Assembly (NCBI RefSeq): GCF_000305785.2
Contig: NC_018868.3
Location: 1,474,001 to 1,538,000, forward strand
From: Simiduia agarivorans SA1 = DSM 21679
Lineage (GTDB): Bacteria > Pseudomonadota > Gammaproteobacteria > Pseudomonadales > Cellvibrionaceae
DNA length: 64,000 nucleotides
Direction of reading: 5' to 3'
Below, in pieces: positions 1 to 9,100 of this stretch. Each line of letters begins with the position of its first letter. Position 1 is the first letter of the stretch. The position numbers and the translations under genes are program-made. The notes beneath the pieces were generated by a model. It ran no database searches. It had not been told where the DNA came from and worked only from the letters and a program-made list of their open reading frames with translations.

Positions 1-2
1 AT

Positions 3-521
3 AATAAGTGGAAAGCCACTGGCCGAGAGGCCGCCAACCTCGGCGGCGGCTTTGCTGGCGGTGCTGCAGGGGGAGCCTTGGCAGGTATTTGGTTTGGCCC
101 CGTTGGTGTGGCTGTTGGCGTGGTTATTGGTGGCGTCATTGGCGCCATCTCTGCCGATCAAGTTTATGTAGAGATTGCTGGCCCTGATGGCGAGTTTGCC
201 AAACAATTTATACCCCGCTTCACGAATCTGGTGTCCACTGACGAAAGCGGAATGGCGAGCGCCTTGGTAACCGAGTGCAGCTACGAGCTGGATAAAGTGC
301 TCGCCGTCTTTCAACAACTCAACGACAAATACCATACCGATGCTGACGACATCGCTCTCCTCTATACCAATAAAGTTCGGTCCCTTTCAATTGGCAGTCC
401 CCTCTCCGTCGCCTTTAGAGCACACGGTGCGCTCAGACGCTACCTGGCCGAATTGATGGATGCGGGCTGGACTACCCAGGAAGAAAAAGACTGCGTAAAT
501 TACCTGCGTAGTTTCGGCTAA
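3..521 (+). CDS. glycine-zipper protein, 3' end only (partial)
   Basis: The reading frame is open from the left edge, so this is the C-terminal 172 residues of a longer gene and the internal TTG or GTG codons are not trusted as starts. Residues 14-50 are a Gly/Ala/Val-rich stretch with GxxxG spacing (glycine-zipper, probably one or two membrane-inserting helices), followed by a charged soluble tail of about 120 residues ending in YLRSFG. Glycine-zipper C-termini occur in pore-forming or membrane-active effectors and in envelope proteins; the sequence does not decide which. A clear terminator follows directly. The gene at 3759 has a comparable Gly/Ala-rich C-terminal segment, so the two may be related in type. 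Function unknown. Confidence 0.6.
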   Translation, partial: NKWKATGREAANLGGGFAGGAAGGALAGIWFGPVGVAVGVVIGGVIGAISADQVYVEIAGPDGEFAKQFIPRFTNLVSTDESGMASALVTECSYELDKVLAVFQQLNDKYHTDADDIALLYTNKVRSLSIGSPLSVAFRAHGALRRYLAELMDAGWTTQEEKDCVNYLRSFG

Positions 522-542
522 CTTATGGTGTAAGAATCTTAA

Positions 543-577
543 GGAGCAATGGGGGCAGAGTCATTGCTCCCTTTTTA
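543..577 (+). terminator. Rho-independent terminator after the glycine-zipper gene
   Basis: A perfect 9-bp stem (GGAGCAATG at 543-551 with CATTGCTCC at 562-570) is followed by CTTTTTATT. It also shows that the ATG at 549, inside the stem, is not the start of the next gene. Confidence 0.85.
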
Positions 578-755
578 TTGTAGCTTCAACGACTCTTACT
601 CTATTGACCACAATCCTACTGACTCGACGATTAATCCCGATCGCCTCAGCTCAAAAATCAACCAAATCCACTCGACCTGCTCCCCGCAAACCTATATAGT
701 GCGCGGCCTTTTGCATTATCCCCATGCAGTAACCCAGCCTCAGACAGGTATTCCC

Positions 756-2357
756 GTGATTTCCACCGCTAACATCACCATGCAGTTTGGCGCTGAGCCG
801 CTGTTTGAGAACATTTCGGCCAAATTCGGTAACGGCAACCGCTATGGCCTGATTGGCGCCAACGGCTGTGGAAAGTCCACCTTCATGAAGATCCTGAGTG
901 GTGCCTTGGCCCCTACGGCGGGTAACGTGTCTATCGAACCCGGGTGCACCATCGGCACGCTCAGCCAGGACCAGTTCGCCTTTGAGGAATACACGGTGGT
1001 CGACGCGGTGATCATGGGCGATGTGGAATTGTGGAAAATCAAACAGGCGCGCGATGCCATTTATGCCAAAGCCGAAATGACCGAAGAAGATGGTATGGCC
1101 GTGGCAGAGCTGGAAGTGCAGTTCGCCGAGCGCGATGGCTATACGGCAGAGAGCCGTGCCGGCGAGATTTTACTGCAGGCCGGCATTGATGAGGCGCTGC
1201 ATTTCGGCTTGATGAAGCAGGTGGCACCGGGCTGGAAATTGCGGGTGCTACTGGCGCAAGCGCTGTTTGCCAACCCCGATATCCTGTTGCTGGACGAACC
1301 CACCAATAACCTCGACATCCACACTATTGGTTGGCTGGAAGACATGCTGAATGCGCGCTCCAGCACCATGATCATCATTTCGCACGACCGCCACTTTCTC
1401 AATGCCGTGTGCACCCACATGGCCGATATCGACTACGGCGAATTGCGCATCTACCCCGGCAACTACGAAGCGTTTGTGGCTGCCGCCAATCTGGCGCGGG
1501 AGCAGTTGCTCTCGGAAAACGCCAAAAAGACCGCCGAGCTGGAAGACCTGCAGGCGTTTGTGAATCGTTTTTCGGCTAACGCTTCCAAGGCCAAGCAGGC
1601 CACGTCGCGCGCCCGTAAAATGGAAAAGATCAGCCTGGACGAAGTGAAAGCCTCCAGCCGGGTGTCGCCTTACATCCGTTTCAAGCAGGACAAGAAGCTC
1701 CATCGCCAGGCATTGATCCTTGAGCATCTGAGCCACGGCTTTGAGGAGCCGCTGTTCGAAAAGGGTGACCTGATTCTGGAAGCAGGCGCCAAGCTCGCGG
1801 TGATCGGCGAAAACGGCGTGGGTAAAACCACGTTTCTGCGCTGCCTGATGAACGAAATCACCGCCCAGGGCGGCACCATTAAATGGGCAGAAAATGCCAC
1901 CATCGGTTATTGCCCACAAGACAGCAGCGCCGATTTCAATTGCGACCTGACGCTGTTTGAATGGATGTCGCAATGGCGCCAGCCCAAGCACGACGATTTA
2001 CAGGTGCGCGGCATGTTGGGCCGGCTGCTATTCACGGCAGATGACGCCAATAAAAAAGTGAAAGTCTGTTCGGGCGGTGAGAAGAACCGCCTGCTGTTTG
2101 GCAAGCTGATGATGATGGACCTGAACGTCCTGATCATGGACGAACCCACCAACCACCTGGATATGGAAGCCATTGAGTCACTCAATACGGCACTCAAGCA
2201 TTTTGATGGCACGTTGATATTCGTAAGCCACGACCGGGAATTTGTTTCGTCTCTGGCCACCCGCGTCATCGAGGTCAAAGACCAGCAGCTAATCGACTTC
2301 CAGGGTACCTACGAGGAATACCTCGCCAACCAGGCGCGCCAGAAAGCGGTGGCCTGA
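756..2357 (+). CDS. ybiT: ABC-F family ATPase, YbiT type
   Basis: Soluble ABC-F protein with two nucleotide-binding domains and no membrane segments; the family acts on ribosomes. Visible are Walker [10 protein letters not shown] near residue 35 and GENGVGKTT near 351, and Walker [12 protein letters not shown] near 178 and [11 protein letters not shown] near 460. The second signature reads [10 protein letters not shown] and the first is the degenerate [12 protein letters not shown] typical of YbiT. An Arg/Lys-rich interdomain linker ([14 protein letters not shown]) is present. The GTG at 756 gives 533 residues and an N-terminus ([12 protein letters not shown]) matching E. coli YbiT in register; the longer frame from 549 starts inside the upstream terminator and was rejected. 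The Shine-Dalgarno is weak (CAGGT, 5 nt upstream). It appears monocistronic. Confidence 0.93.
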   Translation: MISTANITMQFGAEPLFENISAKFGNGNRYGLIGANGCGKSTFMKILSGALAPTAGNVSIEPGCTIGTLSQDQFAFEEYTVVDAVIMGDVELWKIKQARDAIYAKAEMTEEDGMAVAELEVQFAERDGYTAESRAGEILLQAGIDEALHFGLMKQVAPGWKLRVLLAQALFANPDILLLDEPTNNLDIHTIGWLEDMLNARSSTMIIISHDRHFLNAVCTHMADIDYGELRIYPGNYEAFVAAANLAREQLLSENAKKTAELEDLQAFVNRFSANASKAKQATSRARKMEKISLDEVKASSRVSPYIRFKQDKKLHRQALILEHLSHGFEEPLFEKGDLILEAGAKLAVIGENGVGKTTFLRCLMNEITAQGGTIKWAENATIGYCPQDSSADFNCDLTLFEWMSQWRQPKHDDLQVRGMLGRLLFTADDANKKVKVCSGGEKNRLLFGKLMMMDLNVLIMDEPTNHLDMEAIESLNTALKHFDGTLIFVSHDREFVSSLATRVIEVKDQQLIDFQGTYEEYLANQARQKAVA

Positions 2358-2436
2358 GCCCTAAGCCAGCCCCCAGAAAACCTTCAGGCCAGTACCGAAG
2401 GGTGTGTCAGCAATGCGAAATGGCCCCGTGATCAAT

Positions 2437-2565
2437 GGTGCAATACGCCAGGCTATTGCACCCTACGCAATTGGAGGCTGGGTGGCGCGGCCGTCCGCGT
2501 CCCAGCCCCGAATAGCCTCCCCTCCGCACCCCGGCTAATCATGGAGGAAAGCACTGCTTTCTCCC
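2437..2565. other. cluster of three hairpins in the ybiT-2654 gap
   Basis: The 296-base gap contains GGTGCAATA/TATTGCACC (2437-2462), GGCTGGG/CCCAGCC with an inner CGCGG/CCGCG (2476-2507), and AAAGCA/TGCTTT extended by GGAG/CTCC (about 2543-2564). None has a U-tract, so these are not classical terminators. Possible explanations are a structured 3' UTR, a small RNA or REP-like repeats. Confidence 0.45.
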
Positions 2566-2653
2566 CCGAACGTGGCCCGGGCCCCCGCCCCCAGACAAAA
2601 CACCCTCGAATTGATTAAACTCCCCTCTACCACCAGAACCCAACGAGCCGACC

Positions 2654-2875
2654 ATGAGCGAAAAAATGCCTGAAAGTGCCCTGCAAGCACTTAAAATCGC
2701 CTTCACCTACATGCCCAAGGCCATTGAAGTCACCCAATACGAATACGGTGACCGCTATCAAATCATTCTGGAGCACATTGAAACGGTGCGGGAAGAACTG
2801 CTATTAAACGACGTGGACCCCGAAGAGGTCTATGGCGATATCAACCCGGATATCACGCCACGGTCGACATACTGA
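2654..2875 (+). CDS. small hypothetical acidic protein (73 aa)
   Basis: A 73-residue acidic protein with no signal peptide or membrane segment. It starts at ATG with only a weak upstream GAG. The middle (about 28-50: YEYGDRYQIILEHIETVREEL) looks helical. I do not recognise the family. It lies 79 bases upstream of a small lipoprotein gene on the same strand and may share its transcript. It is supported as real by a sensible start, ordinary composition and the lack of a better alternative frame, but no homologue was checked. Confidence 0.55.
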   Translation: MSEKMPESALQALKIAFTYMPKAIEVTQYEYGDRYQIILEHIETVREELLLNDVDPEEVYGDINPDITPRSTY

Positions 2876-2954
2876 CCGGAGAATCAATAAACTTGCGTTC
2901 CTGATAGAACTGAACCCGAATATTAAGACAGGCACACAGAACCAAAGGTACCCC

Positions 2955-3230
2955 ATGAAATATACCCTGATACTGCTAGCCCTTGCCGCACTTGCCAGCT
3001 GCGCCGGCAAAACCGCCTACCGCGATGCCTGCTCAGGCCAACTGTCTACCGCCTGGGCCGAACTGGACGTCGCCAAAGCCGAAGGCTTCGCCGGCACCGT
3101 CAGCTACTCCAAAGCCCTCGGCCTGCTGGGCATGGCCAAGTCCATGCAAACGGTGGAAAATTTCGACAATTGCGTGAAGCACGCCAAAGACGCCCGCTAT
3201 TACATTGCCCAGTCACGCAAAGGCCAGTAA
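2955..3230 (+). CDS. small lipoprotein (91 aa)
   Basis: The ATG at 2955 gives a typical lipoprotein signal (MKYTLILLALAALASC, lipobox L-A-S-C with Cys16), so the mature protein is a 76-residue lipid-anchored peptide, probably periplasm-facing. The frame is open further upstream, but that would bury the signal peptide. The mature part is rich in Ala and Lys and looks alpha-helical (TPR-like length and pattern around FAGTVSYSKALGLLGMAKSM). Resemblance to a known family was not recognised. It is followed by a region of REP-like repeats. Confidence 0.7.
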   Translation: MKYTLILLALAALASCAGKTAYRDACSGQLSTAWAELDVAKAEGFAGTVSYSKALGLLGMAKSMQTVENFDNCVKHAKDARYYIAQSRKGQ

Positions 3231-3249
3231 TCCACAAGAAAACCATTCC

Positions 3250-3280
3250 GTAGGGTGGATTAAGCAAAGCGCAATCCACC
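3250..3280 (+). repeat. REP-like hairpin, copy 1
   Basis: GTAGGGTGGATTAAGC...GCAATCCACC: the arms GGTGGATT and AATCCACC pair perfectly. Near-identical copies are at 3397-3427 and, inverted, at 11722-11753. Similar GGTGGATT...AATCCACC repeats are dispersed in many gammaproteobacterial genomes. Confidence 0.75.
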
Positions 3281-3303
3281 ATTTAGAAAGGCGCAAAAAA
3301 TTT

Positions 3304-3386
3304 TAAGCGGCGGTTTTGGAGAAACGCCCCACCACGTGCTTCTCCGACCTTGCCTTTCAGCATTGGCAAAACAGCCGCCGTTAAGA
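3304..3386. repeat. imperfect inverted repeat around the first second-block copy
   Basis: TTAAGCGGCGGTTTT near 3303 is mirrored by AAAACAGCCGCCGTTAA ending near 3383. A shortened copy of the enclosed sequence recurs after 3432 without the right arm. This could be a degenerate miniature element; no transposase is nearby. Confidence 0.4.
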
Positions 3387-3396
3387 TAGCCATTGC

Positions 3397-3427
3397 GTAG
3401 GGTGGATTAAGCGAAGCGCAATCCACC
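3397..3427 (+). repeat. REP-like hairpin, copy 2
   Basis: Same 31-base element as 3250-3280 with one changed base in the loop (AAGCGAAGCGC in place of AAGCAAAGCGC). Confidence 0.75.
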
Positions 3428-3758
3428 ATTCAGGCGGCGGTTTTGGAGTAACGCACCTCCCATGTGCTTTTCCAACCTTGCCTTTCAGCATTGGCATGCA
3501 ATGAGCGCATAGCCCCCAGATCAAATCAGCGAGAAACCCATTCCCGTCAATTCACCGTTACAGCAGATGCACGCCAATCTGATATGGGCGTTCTGCCCAA
3601 TTTTTCAATATCCAGCTAAATTGCCCCACAAAACTAAGACCAATGTCGCAATTTCCGGCGACATTTAAGATCGCTTCCGCCCGCATAGAAAAAACCTTTA
3701 TATATTCGCGCGAGATTTCCCCGCGGGGCCGGAGTTGTCAGATTAAAAGGATTTTCCT

Positions 3759-4970
3759 ATGTTGCTAGACGTAAACCCCGTCTCCCGCTGCCATGTAATT
3801 GCCGGAGAACGATCAGGCAAACCTGTCTACATTCCCCCCCAAGCAAAACCCATCTACGACGAACTCTATAAGCTGGCCAAACGCAACAACTACTGGGCCC
3901 AGGTTACCGTCAAAGGCATTCAACACCTGGCCGCCGGCCGCCTGCACATGAACAACATCTTCGTCCACCCAGGCGGCGCCCGCCGCGACGGCAAGGAAGA
4001 GTTTGTCGTGGTACTGCCCGGCTGTAAGGTGACGGCCGAGAAACTGGATGGCGATGGGTATAAGTTGCTGCATTTCGCGCCTGATGCACATTACTTCGAA
4101 CTCCTGTCGGAAGACGCGAAGCCAGGCCTGTATCGGGCGGAAAACGGCAATGCGGGCTGGGACTCCAGACCTGTAAAAAACGGTGTTATAGAAAAACGAG
4201 ACGACTATGTCGTAGTTGTAAGCGACAGCGGATACGAGCGACAGAGTAGGGCCCTAGAGATGGCGGCTAACAGCGCCAAAAGTACCCCGTTTTTCAGTGG
4301 CAAGCAGATAGAGCGCATTGGGTTTGACTATCACTTTACTCCTGGTGACAAACAGATCGGCGGGCTTCGCAACCTAAGAAAAGCGTTACGCCCATTAGAT
4401 ATGGAAGAACTGAACGGCTCTGCTCTACTGCTTGCCAATTCTATGGCCTCTGCAAGCAAGCAGAAAGGCATTGTTTGGGTTTCAGAACGTGGAGGCTCCG
4501 CTGTCCTGTCGCAAGCGCTCAAGATTTTGTCCACACAAGGTATACAACTGAAAGATCATCACCTATTTATGCTTGAACCAAAAACAAGCACAAAGCAAGC
4601 AGTTGAGTCGGCAATGAAGTTGGGAATGTCCCTTGAAAGGGACGTGACTAAGGTTGGCTTCCTGAACGTAGTAGGCAACAGCGGTCAATTAGGCGTGATT
4701 AGGTCTCGCTACAAAAATGATGACGACTATAACCTTTTGATGGCTGGCGTTGATTTTGTTAAGCAAGGCCTTACAATCCAAGGAGGGCTAGCCGCAGTAG
4801 CAACACTCCTTGCAGCCGGAGGCGCGACAATGAGTGCACCAGCCGTACCTGCTATTATCAGCTTTATTGCTGCCGTCACCGGAGGTACTGTAGGTGGCGT
4901 TGCCGCAGCCTCTACAGTGACTGAACAGGTTGCACCAAGACTACACCACAAAATAAAGGCGCATCTATAA
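3759..4970 (+). CDS. unknown protein with glycine/alanine-rich hydrophobic C-terminus
   Basis: 403 residues, starting at ATG after AAAGGATTTTCCT. No signal peptide. Residues 1-330 look soluble and mixed alpha/beta (the stretch EEFVVVLPGCKV near 89 is beta-like). Residues about 338-385 are a Gly/Ala/Val-rich hydrophobic stretch (AAVATLLAAGGATM, TGGTVGGVAAAS) compatible with one or two glycine-zipper membrane helices, followed by a short basic tail. The stop codon overlaps the next start (TAATG), so the two are translationally coupled. The second half is visibly more A/T-rich than neighbouring genes, a possible sign of transfer. The order of soluble head plus glycine-zipper tail and a coupled partner fits an effector with an immunity or adaptor partner, but no catalytic motif was recognised. 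Confidence 0.7.
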   Translation: MLLDVNPVSRCHVIAGERSGKPVYIPPQAKPIYDELYKLAKRNNYWAQVTVKGIQHLAAGRLHMNNIFVHPGGARRDGKEEFVVVLPGCKVTAEKLDGDGYKLLHFAPDAHYFELLSEDAKPGLYRAENGNAGWDSRPVKNGVIEKRDDYVVVVSDSGYERQSRALEMAANSAKSTPFFSGKQIERIGFDYHFTPGDKQIGGLRNLRKALRPLDMEELNGSALLLANSMASASKQKGIVWVSERGGSAVLSQALKILSTQGIQLKDHHLFMLEPKTSTKQAVESAMKLGMSLERDVTKVGFLNVVGNSGQLGVIRSRYKNDDDYNLLMAGVDFVKQGLTIQGGLAAVATLLAAGGATMSAPAVPAIISFIAAVTGGTVGGVAAASTVTEQVAPRLHHKIKAHL

Positions 4971-5806
4971 TGCTTACTACCATAAGCGCAACCCGCATAA
5001 GGTTGAGAGCACCTAAATATCCGGTTAATGGCGTACTGCCTTATTCCTGGTTAGCATCCAAAGTTTCTATTGAAGCCGCGGGCAATATCATCGAATTCAC
5101 TGCGCCTCCCCATTACCCAATGACACCAGGGGCGAATAGGGCAATTCAGGCAAAGAGAGACGTTGTAGAACACGGACGCTCCTACGACGTCCCAAAAGCT
5201 GGTACTCCCCCTATCATCGAATCCTGGCGCTCGTTTTTCAGAACCTGGGCATTCAATGCACCCTGGTGGGGGGGGACGGTGGCACAACTTTCTCTGATGG
5301 TGGAAATTGTCAAACCCAAAAGGCTTAAAGAGTCGGCTGATTTATTGTCCTATCCTGCGTTGAAGTACGCGATAGAGGAATACATAGAGGCTAACTATCA
5401 TCATATCTATGTAAATAACGAGCGGATAAACATGTATAGCAAACCAGACAATTGGGCGGTGGGTAGTACCAAGAACTCACCTTACATATCGCTCTCCATG
5501 TTGCGGCAAGGAGAACACATCAGGCATATTCTGAAATTTATCCCCTTAAACAAAGAGTATTTTGTGTGTTTTTGCTTTGTGCTAGACCGTCAAGGCAGAG
5601 CCACCGACGAGCAAGAGATTGAAAAACAGATACCCGCCGCCCCCATGATTAAATTGATCAATGGCATCATGTCTTCCGTGGAAATACAGCGCAAAGGCGT
5701 GGATGATCCTGAATCTGGTTTCTCGGAACACAGATTCATTGAGGAAGCTAAAGCCAATCCACTCGCATCTTCAGATTCGGGATCTGTTTCACTTATGGCA
5801 AGCTAG
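4970..5806 (+). CDS. unknown protein, translationally coupled partner
   Basis: 278 residues, ATG overlapping the upstream TAA by one base. No signal peptide or transmembrane helix is evident. An aromatic-rich segment (SWRSFFRTWAFNAPWWGG, about residues 82-99) stands out, as does the Cys/Phe-rich YFVCFCFVL (about 195-203). The C-terminus is Ser-rich and probably disordered. Composition is A/T-rich compared with flanking genes. Coupling implies it works with the upstream product in fixed ratio: partner, immunity protein or adaptor are all possible. Family not recognised. Confidence 0.65.
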   Translation: MLTTISATRIRLRAPKYPVNGVLPYSWLASKVSIEAAGNIIEFTAPPHYPMTPGANRAIQAKRDVVEHGRSYDVPKAGTPPIIESWRSFFRTWAFNAPWWGGTVAQLSLMVEIVKPKRLKESADLLSYPALKYAIEEYIEANYHHIYVNNERINMYSKPDNWAVGSTKNSPYISLSMLRQGEHIRHILKFIPLNKEYFVCFCFVLDRQGRATDEQEIEKQIPAAPMIKLINGIMSSVEIQRKGVDDPESGFSEHRFIEEAKANPLASSDSGSVSLMAS

Positions 5807-6112
5807 CCTAAGGGATCAAGGGGCCAACCACCTTGAAGTTGATCCCCCCCCGTTATTCGATGCACCCTTAACCAAATCCAATTTTGGGGCAAGGGATATC
5901 CGATAACGAGTTTTCTAAATTGAAATTCCTAGATGCTAAATTAGGTTAACTCTCCCCGGCTCTCCTGAATGGATCAACGGTTCAAAGTACCAATCGAGGA
6001 GATAGACCAGTACCAATCCCATAGGCCAAATGGTCTAGGTCATCATGTTAATACACTTGTACAATAATTGAATCTACCATGGAAGCTCCCAATAACCTGG
6101 CAGCTGACGATC
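5807..6112. other. 306-base upstream region of the protease gene
   Basis: No gene is seen. It contains a 10-bp direct repeat AGTACCAATC at 5986-5995 and 6009-6018 (23-bp spacing, about two helical turns), and GGCCAAATGGTCTAGGTCAT just downstream. Possibly a regulator site for the protease gene; no promoter could be assigned with confidence. Confidence 0.35.
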
Positions 6113-9100
6113 ATGACCTTCCTCCGATTATCCCTGATTTTTACTGCCGCCCTGTGTCTTGCGGCCTGTGGCGGTGGTTCATCCGGCTCATCCGAGCGCA
6201 ATGGCAACCCCATTATTGATTTAACCCCTGGCAGCGGCTCGGGTGACAGTACAGATAATGGCACCGGCGGCGGTAACGACACGGGATCTGGTAACAGTGG
6301 CGGAGATGACTCTGACGCAGGCAGCGATACCGACAGCGATGGACAAAGCAACGGCAGTGTTCCGGATACACCACTACCGGCACCGCAGAATTTTGTCGTC
6401 ACTGATACCTCTCAGATTGGTGTATCACTACGCTGGGACAGCTACGTCGCTTTCGACCAACTGGCCGGCTACCGGGTGTATCGCGATGGCGAGCAAATAG
6501 CAGAGGTTGCCAAGGACATGACCATCTGGACCGAATCCAATCTGGACAGCTTGCGCACCTATCGATACAGCCTTGAAGCGTTTGACCAAAGCGGCACAAC
6601 GACACCGCAGGTGCACTTGAACGTGACCACCCTGGAAAACCTGGCGCCCACTTTTGCCCCCATTACCGAACGGCTGTTTATCCCCGCCACGACAACCGCG
6701 GACGTCACGCTTTTTACCTGGGCAGTGGAAGACCCGGAGCAACAACCGCTCCGATATGTCATTTCCCAGGGCAATGAACAGCAACTGTTTCGCATTGATG
6801 CAGAGGGCAAGGTCAGCACCACACAATTACTGACCGATGCGGCAGCAAAAAATTTCACGCTGATACTGGAGGCCCAGGACGGTGCCAATGCGGTGAGCGA
6901 GAGCCTGAACATTTCTGTTATGGCTAGTGAACCGGGCGCAAGTTTCAGTTACTACAACCAGGTGACACTGGCCGACCTGCAGGGCATAGATCCGCAGATC
7001 GATCAGCCGGCCAAAATCTACGCATTTGAAAGCCTGGAATTTGAAAACCTGGGCAATAATTACGGCATGGTGACCGAAGCCTATCTGGTACCGGAAACCA
7101 CCGGCGACTACACCTTTTACATTGCCGGTGACGACGAAACCGAGCTGTACATCAGCGCCGATCACACGACCGAAAAACTGGCGTTGGTCGCCTACCGACA
7201 TGCCAGCACCGCGTTTCGCGATTTCACCCGATCGGCCACCCAACGCTCAGAACCCATCACATTACAAGCCGGTCAGTATTACGCGCTGCGCGCGTTGCTG
7301 AGAGAAGGCGGTGGTGCCGACCACATGTCGGTTGCCTGGCAGGGGCCGGGTGATTCCGAACCCACGATTATTGGCGCCAATGCAATTCGCCCGGTGAACG
7401 ACCTGATGGCACCGGAAGCGCCGAATTTATTCGCGGTCGCGCCGTTGGAAAACAGTCGCTACCTGCTCACATGGGAAACCAGTAAAGACAATGTGGGCAT
7501 AGCGTATTACAACGTGATGGGTAACAAGGGTGAGTTGCTGGCAACCACCGAAGACACGTCCATCACCCTGACCGGCCTACAGGAAAATACGCGTTACCAC
7601 TTTACCATCCAGGCAGTCGACCTGGCCGGCAATCTGTCGCCGCTGAGCAATTCCCGCTCCATTGTGATCAACGATACCACGCCACCACTGACGCCCACCG
7701 GTTTCCAGGCGGAGAGCACCAGCCAGCGCAGCGCCGGCTTGCGCTGGTTAACCGGCGAATCAAACCTGCGCTACGCGTTGATCAGAAACGGCAATAAAAT
7801 CGCCGAAACCATGAACGCCAGCTATCTCGACACCCAGCTGGAACCTGCGCAGACCTATGCCTATGAACTGGTGGCCATTGATCGGGCCGGCAACCGTTCA
7901 GCGCCGGCAACACTGGAACTCACCACACCTGACTGGCCAGACGGCAGCCCGGCCATGGCGCGCGAACAATTTCTCTTCGTCATGGCCATGGATAGGTTTT
8001 CCGAGGGCACCAAAGTGGGCACGGTGGCCGCAGCCGGCGACAACTTGCGCTGGCGCATCGCCGGCGGCGAACAGGCCCAAAGCTACCACATTGATGCCGA
8101 TACAGGCCTACTCACCTTGGCAAAATCAGTGGACATCACTGCCGCACGAATTGATGCATTGGTGATCGCCATCAGCAATGAACGCGACGGAGAGACTGTC
8201 GAGATCACCACCGATGTGAGCGTGCATTTCCTGTCAGATTTTGCCAAACAGCAAACCGGGGCCTCGCGTGAGTACTGGGCCAATCAGAACGGCCATACAA
8301 TAAATGACATTGACTTCCTGGCTGCACCGGCGTTGAAAGATACCGTGGCGACGCTGGATACACCGATAAACCAAGGCGAGACCTATTCACAACGATTCCG
8401 CGCGTACCTGAAGCCCGCCGTATCCGGTGAATACCGGTTTTACCTGGCGGCTGACGATGCCGCGCAGCTGTGGGTATCCGATGATGCGCACACCGCAAAC
8501 ACCGAGCTGGCCGCAGAAATTACCTACTGGGTCAATCGCCACCAATTCAAAGGCAGCACCGCCAGTTTCCAACTGGAGGCCGGCAGCGTCTACTACCTTG
8601 AGGCAGTCCACAAAGAAGGTACCGGGGGTGATCATTTTGCGGCCGCCTGGCAAACAGAAGGCATGAGTGCGCCCGCCATCATTCCGGGTGATCAATTGAT
8701 CCCCTTCGCCGTGGTTCACCCAGAGGCACCACGGGTAGTCAATGCAACGCAAACCGGCTACGAACAAGGCGGCAACCAGCTCTCCTTGACCATTGAACTG
8801 GCGGATGAAATCCCCGATACCATTATTTATCTGTACATCGGCACCCTTGACGGCGGCGAACAAAACGATGCCTGGGACAGTGTTATCCGCCTGGACAACC
8901 TCCATGCCGGCATCAACAATATTGTGATCGATGATATTGATCCCGGCAGCGAGTACTTCTACAAAACCAGCGTCACCACGGCAACGGGAACGCATTGGGG
9001 TGCCACGAACAAGATTCAGACCGAAGACGCCGGAATTGCGGGATCCACCAAACAACTGCCGGACGCGCTCAACCTGAAGGTCACGGTAAATAGCGAGGAA

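Larger units (their letters stand above)
3231..3758. other. 528-base gene-free region with duplicated repeats
   Basis: It holds two copies of a REP-like hairpin (3250-3280, 3397-3427), each followed by a second conserved block starting GGCGGCGGTTTTGGAG (about 3307 and 3433) and ending CCTTTCAGCATTGGCA (to about 3368 and 3496). The whole about 120-bp unit is therefore present twice. After 3500 there is A/T-rich sequence with TATATATT (about 3697) and an AAAGGATTTTCCT leader directly before the ATG at 3759, probably the promoter and ribosome-binding site of that gene. Confidence 0.7.
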
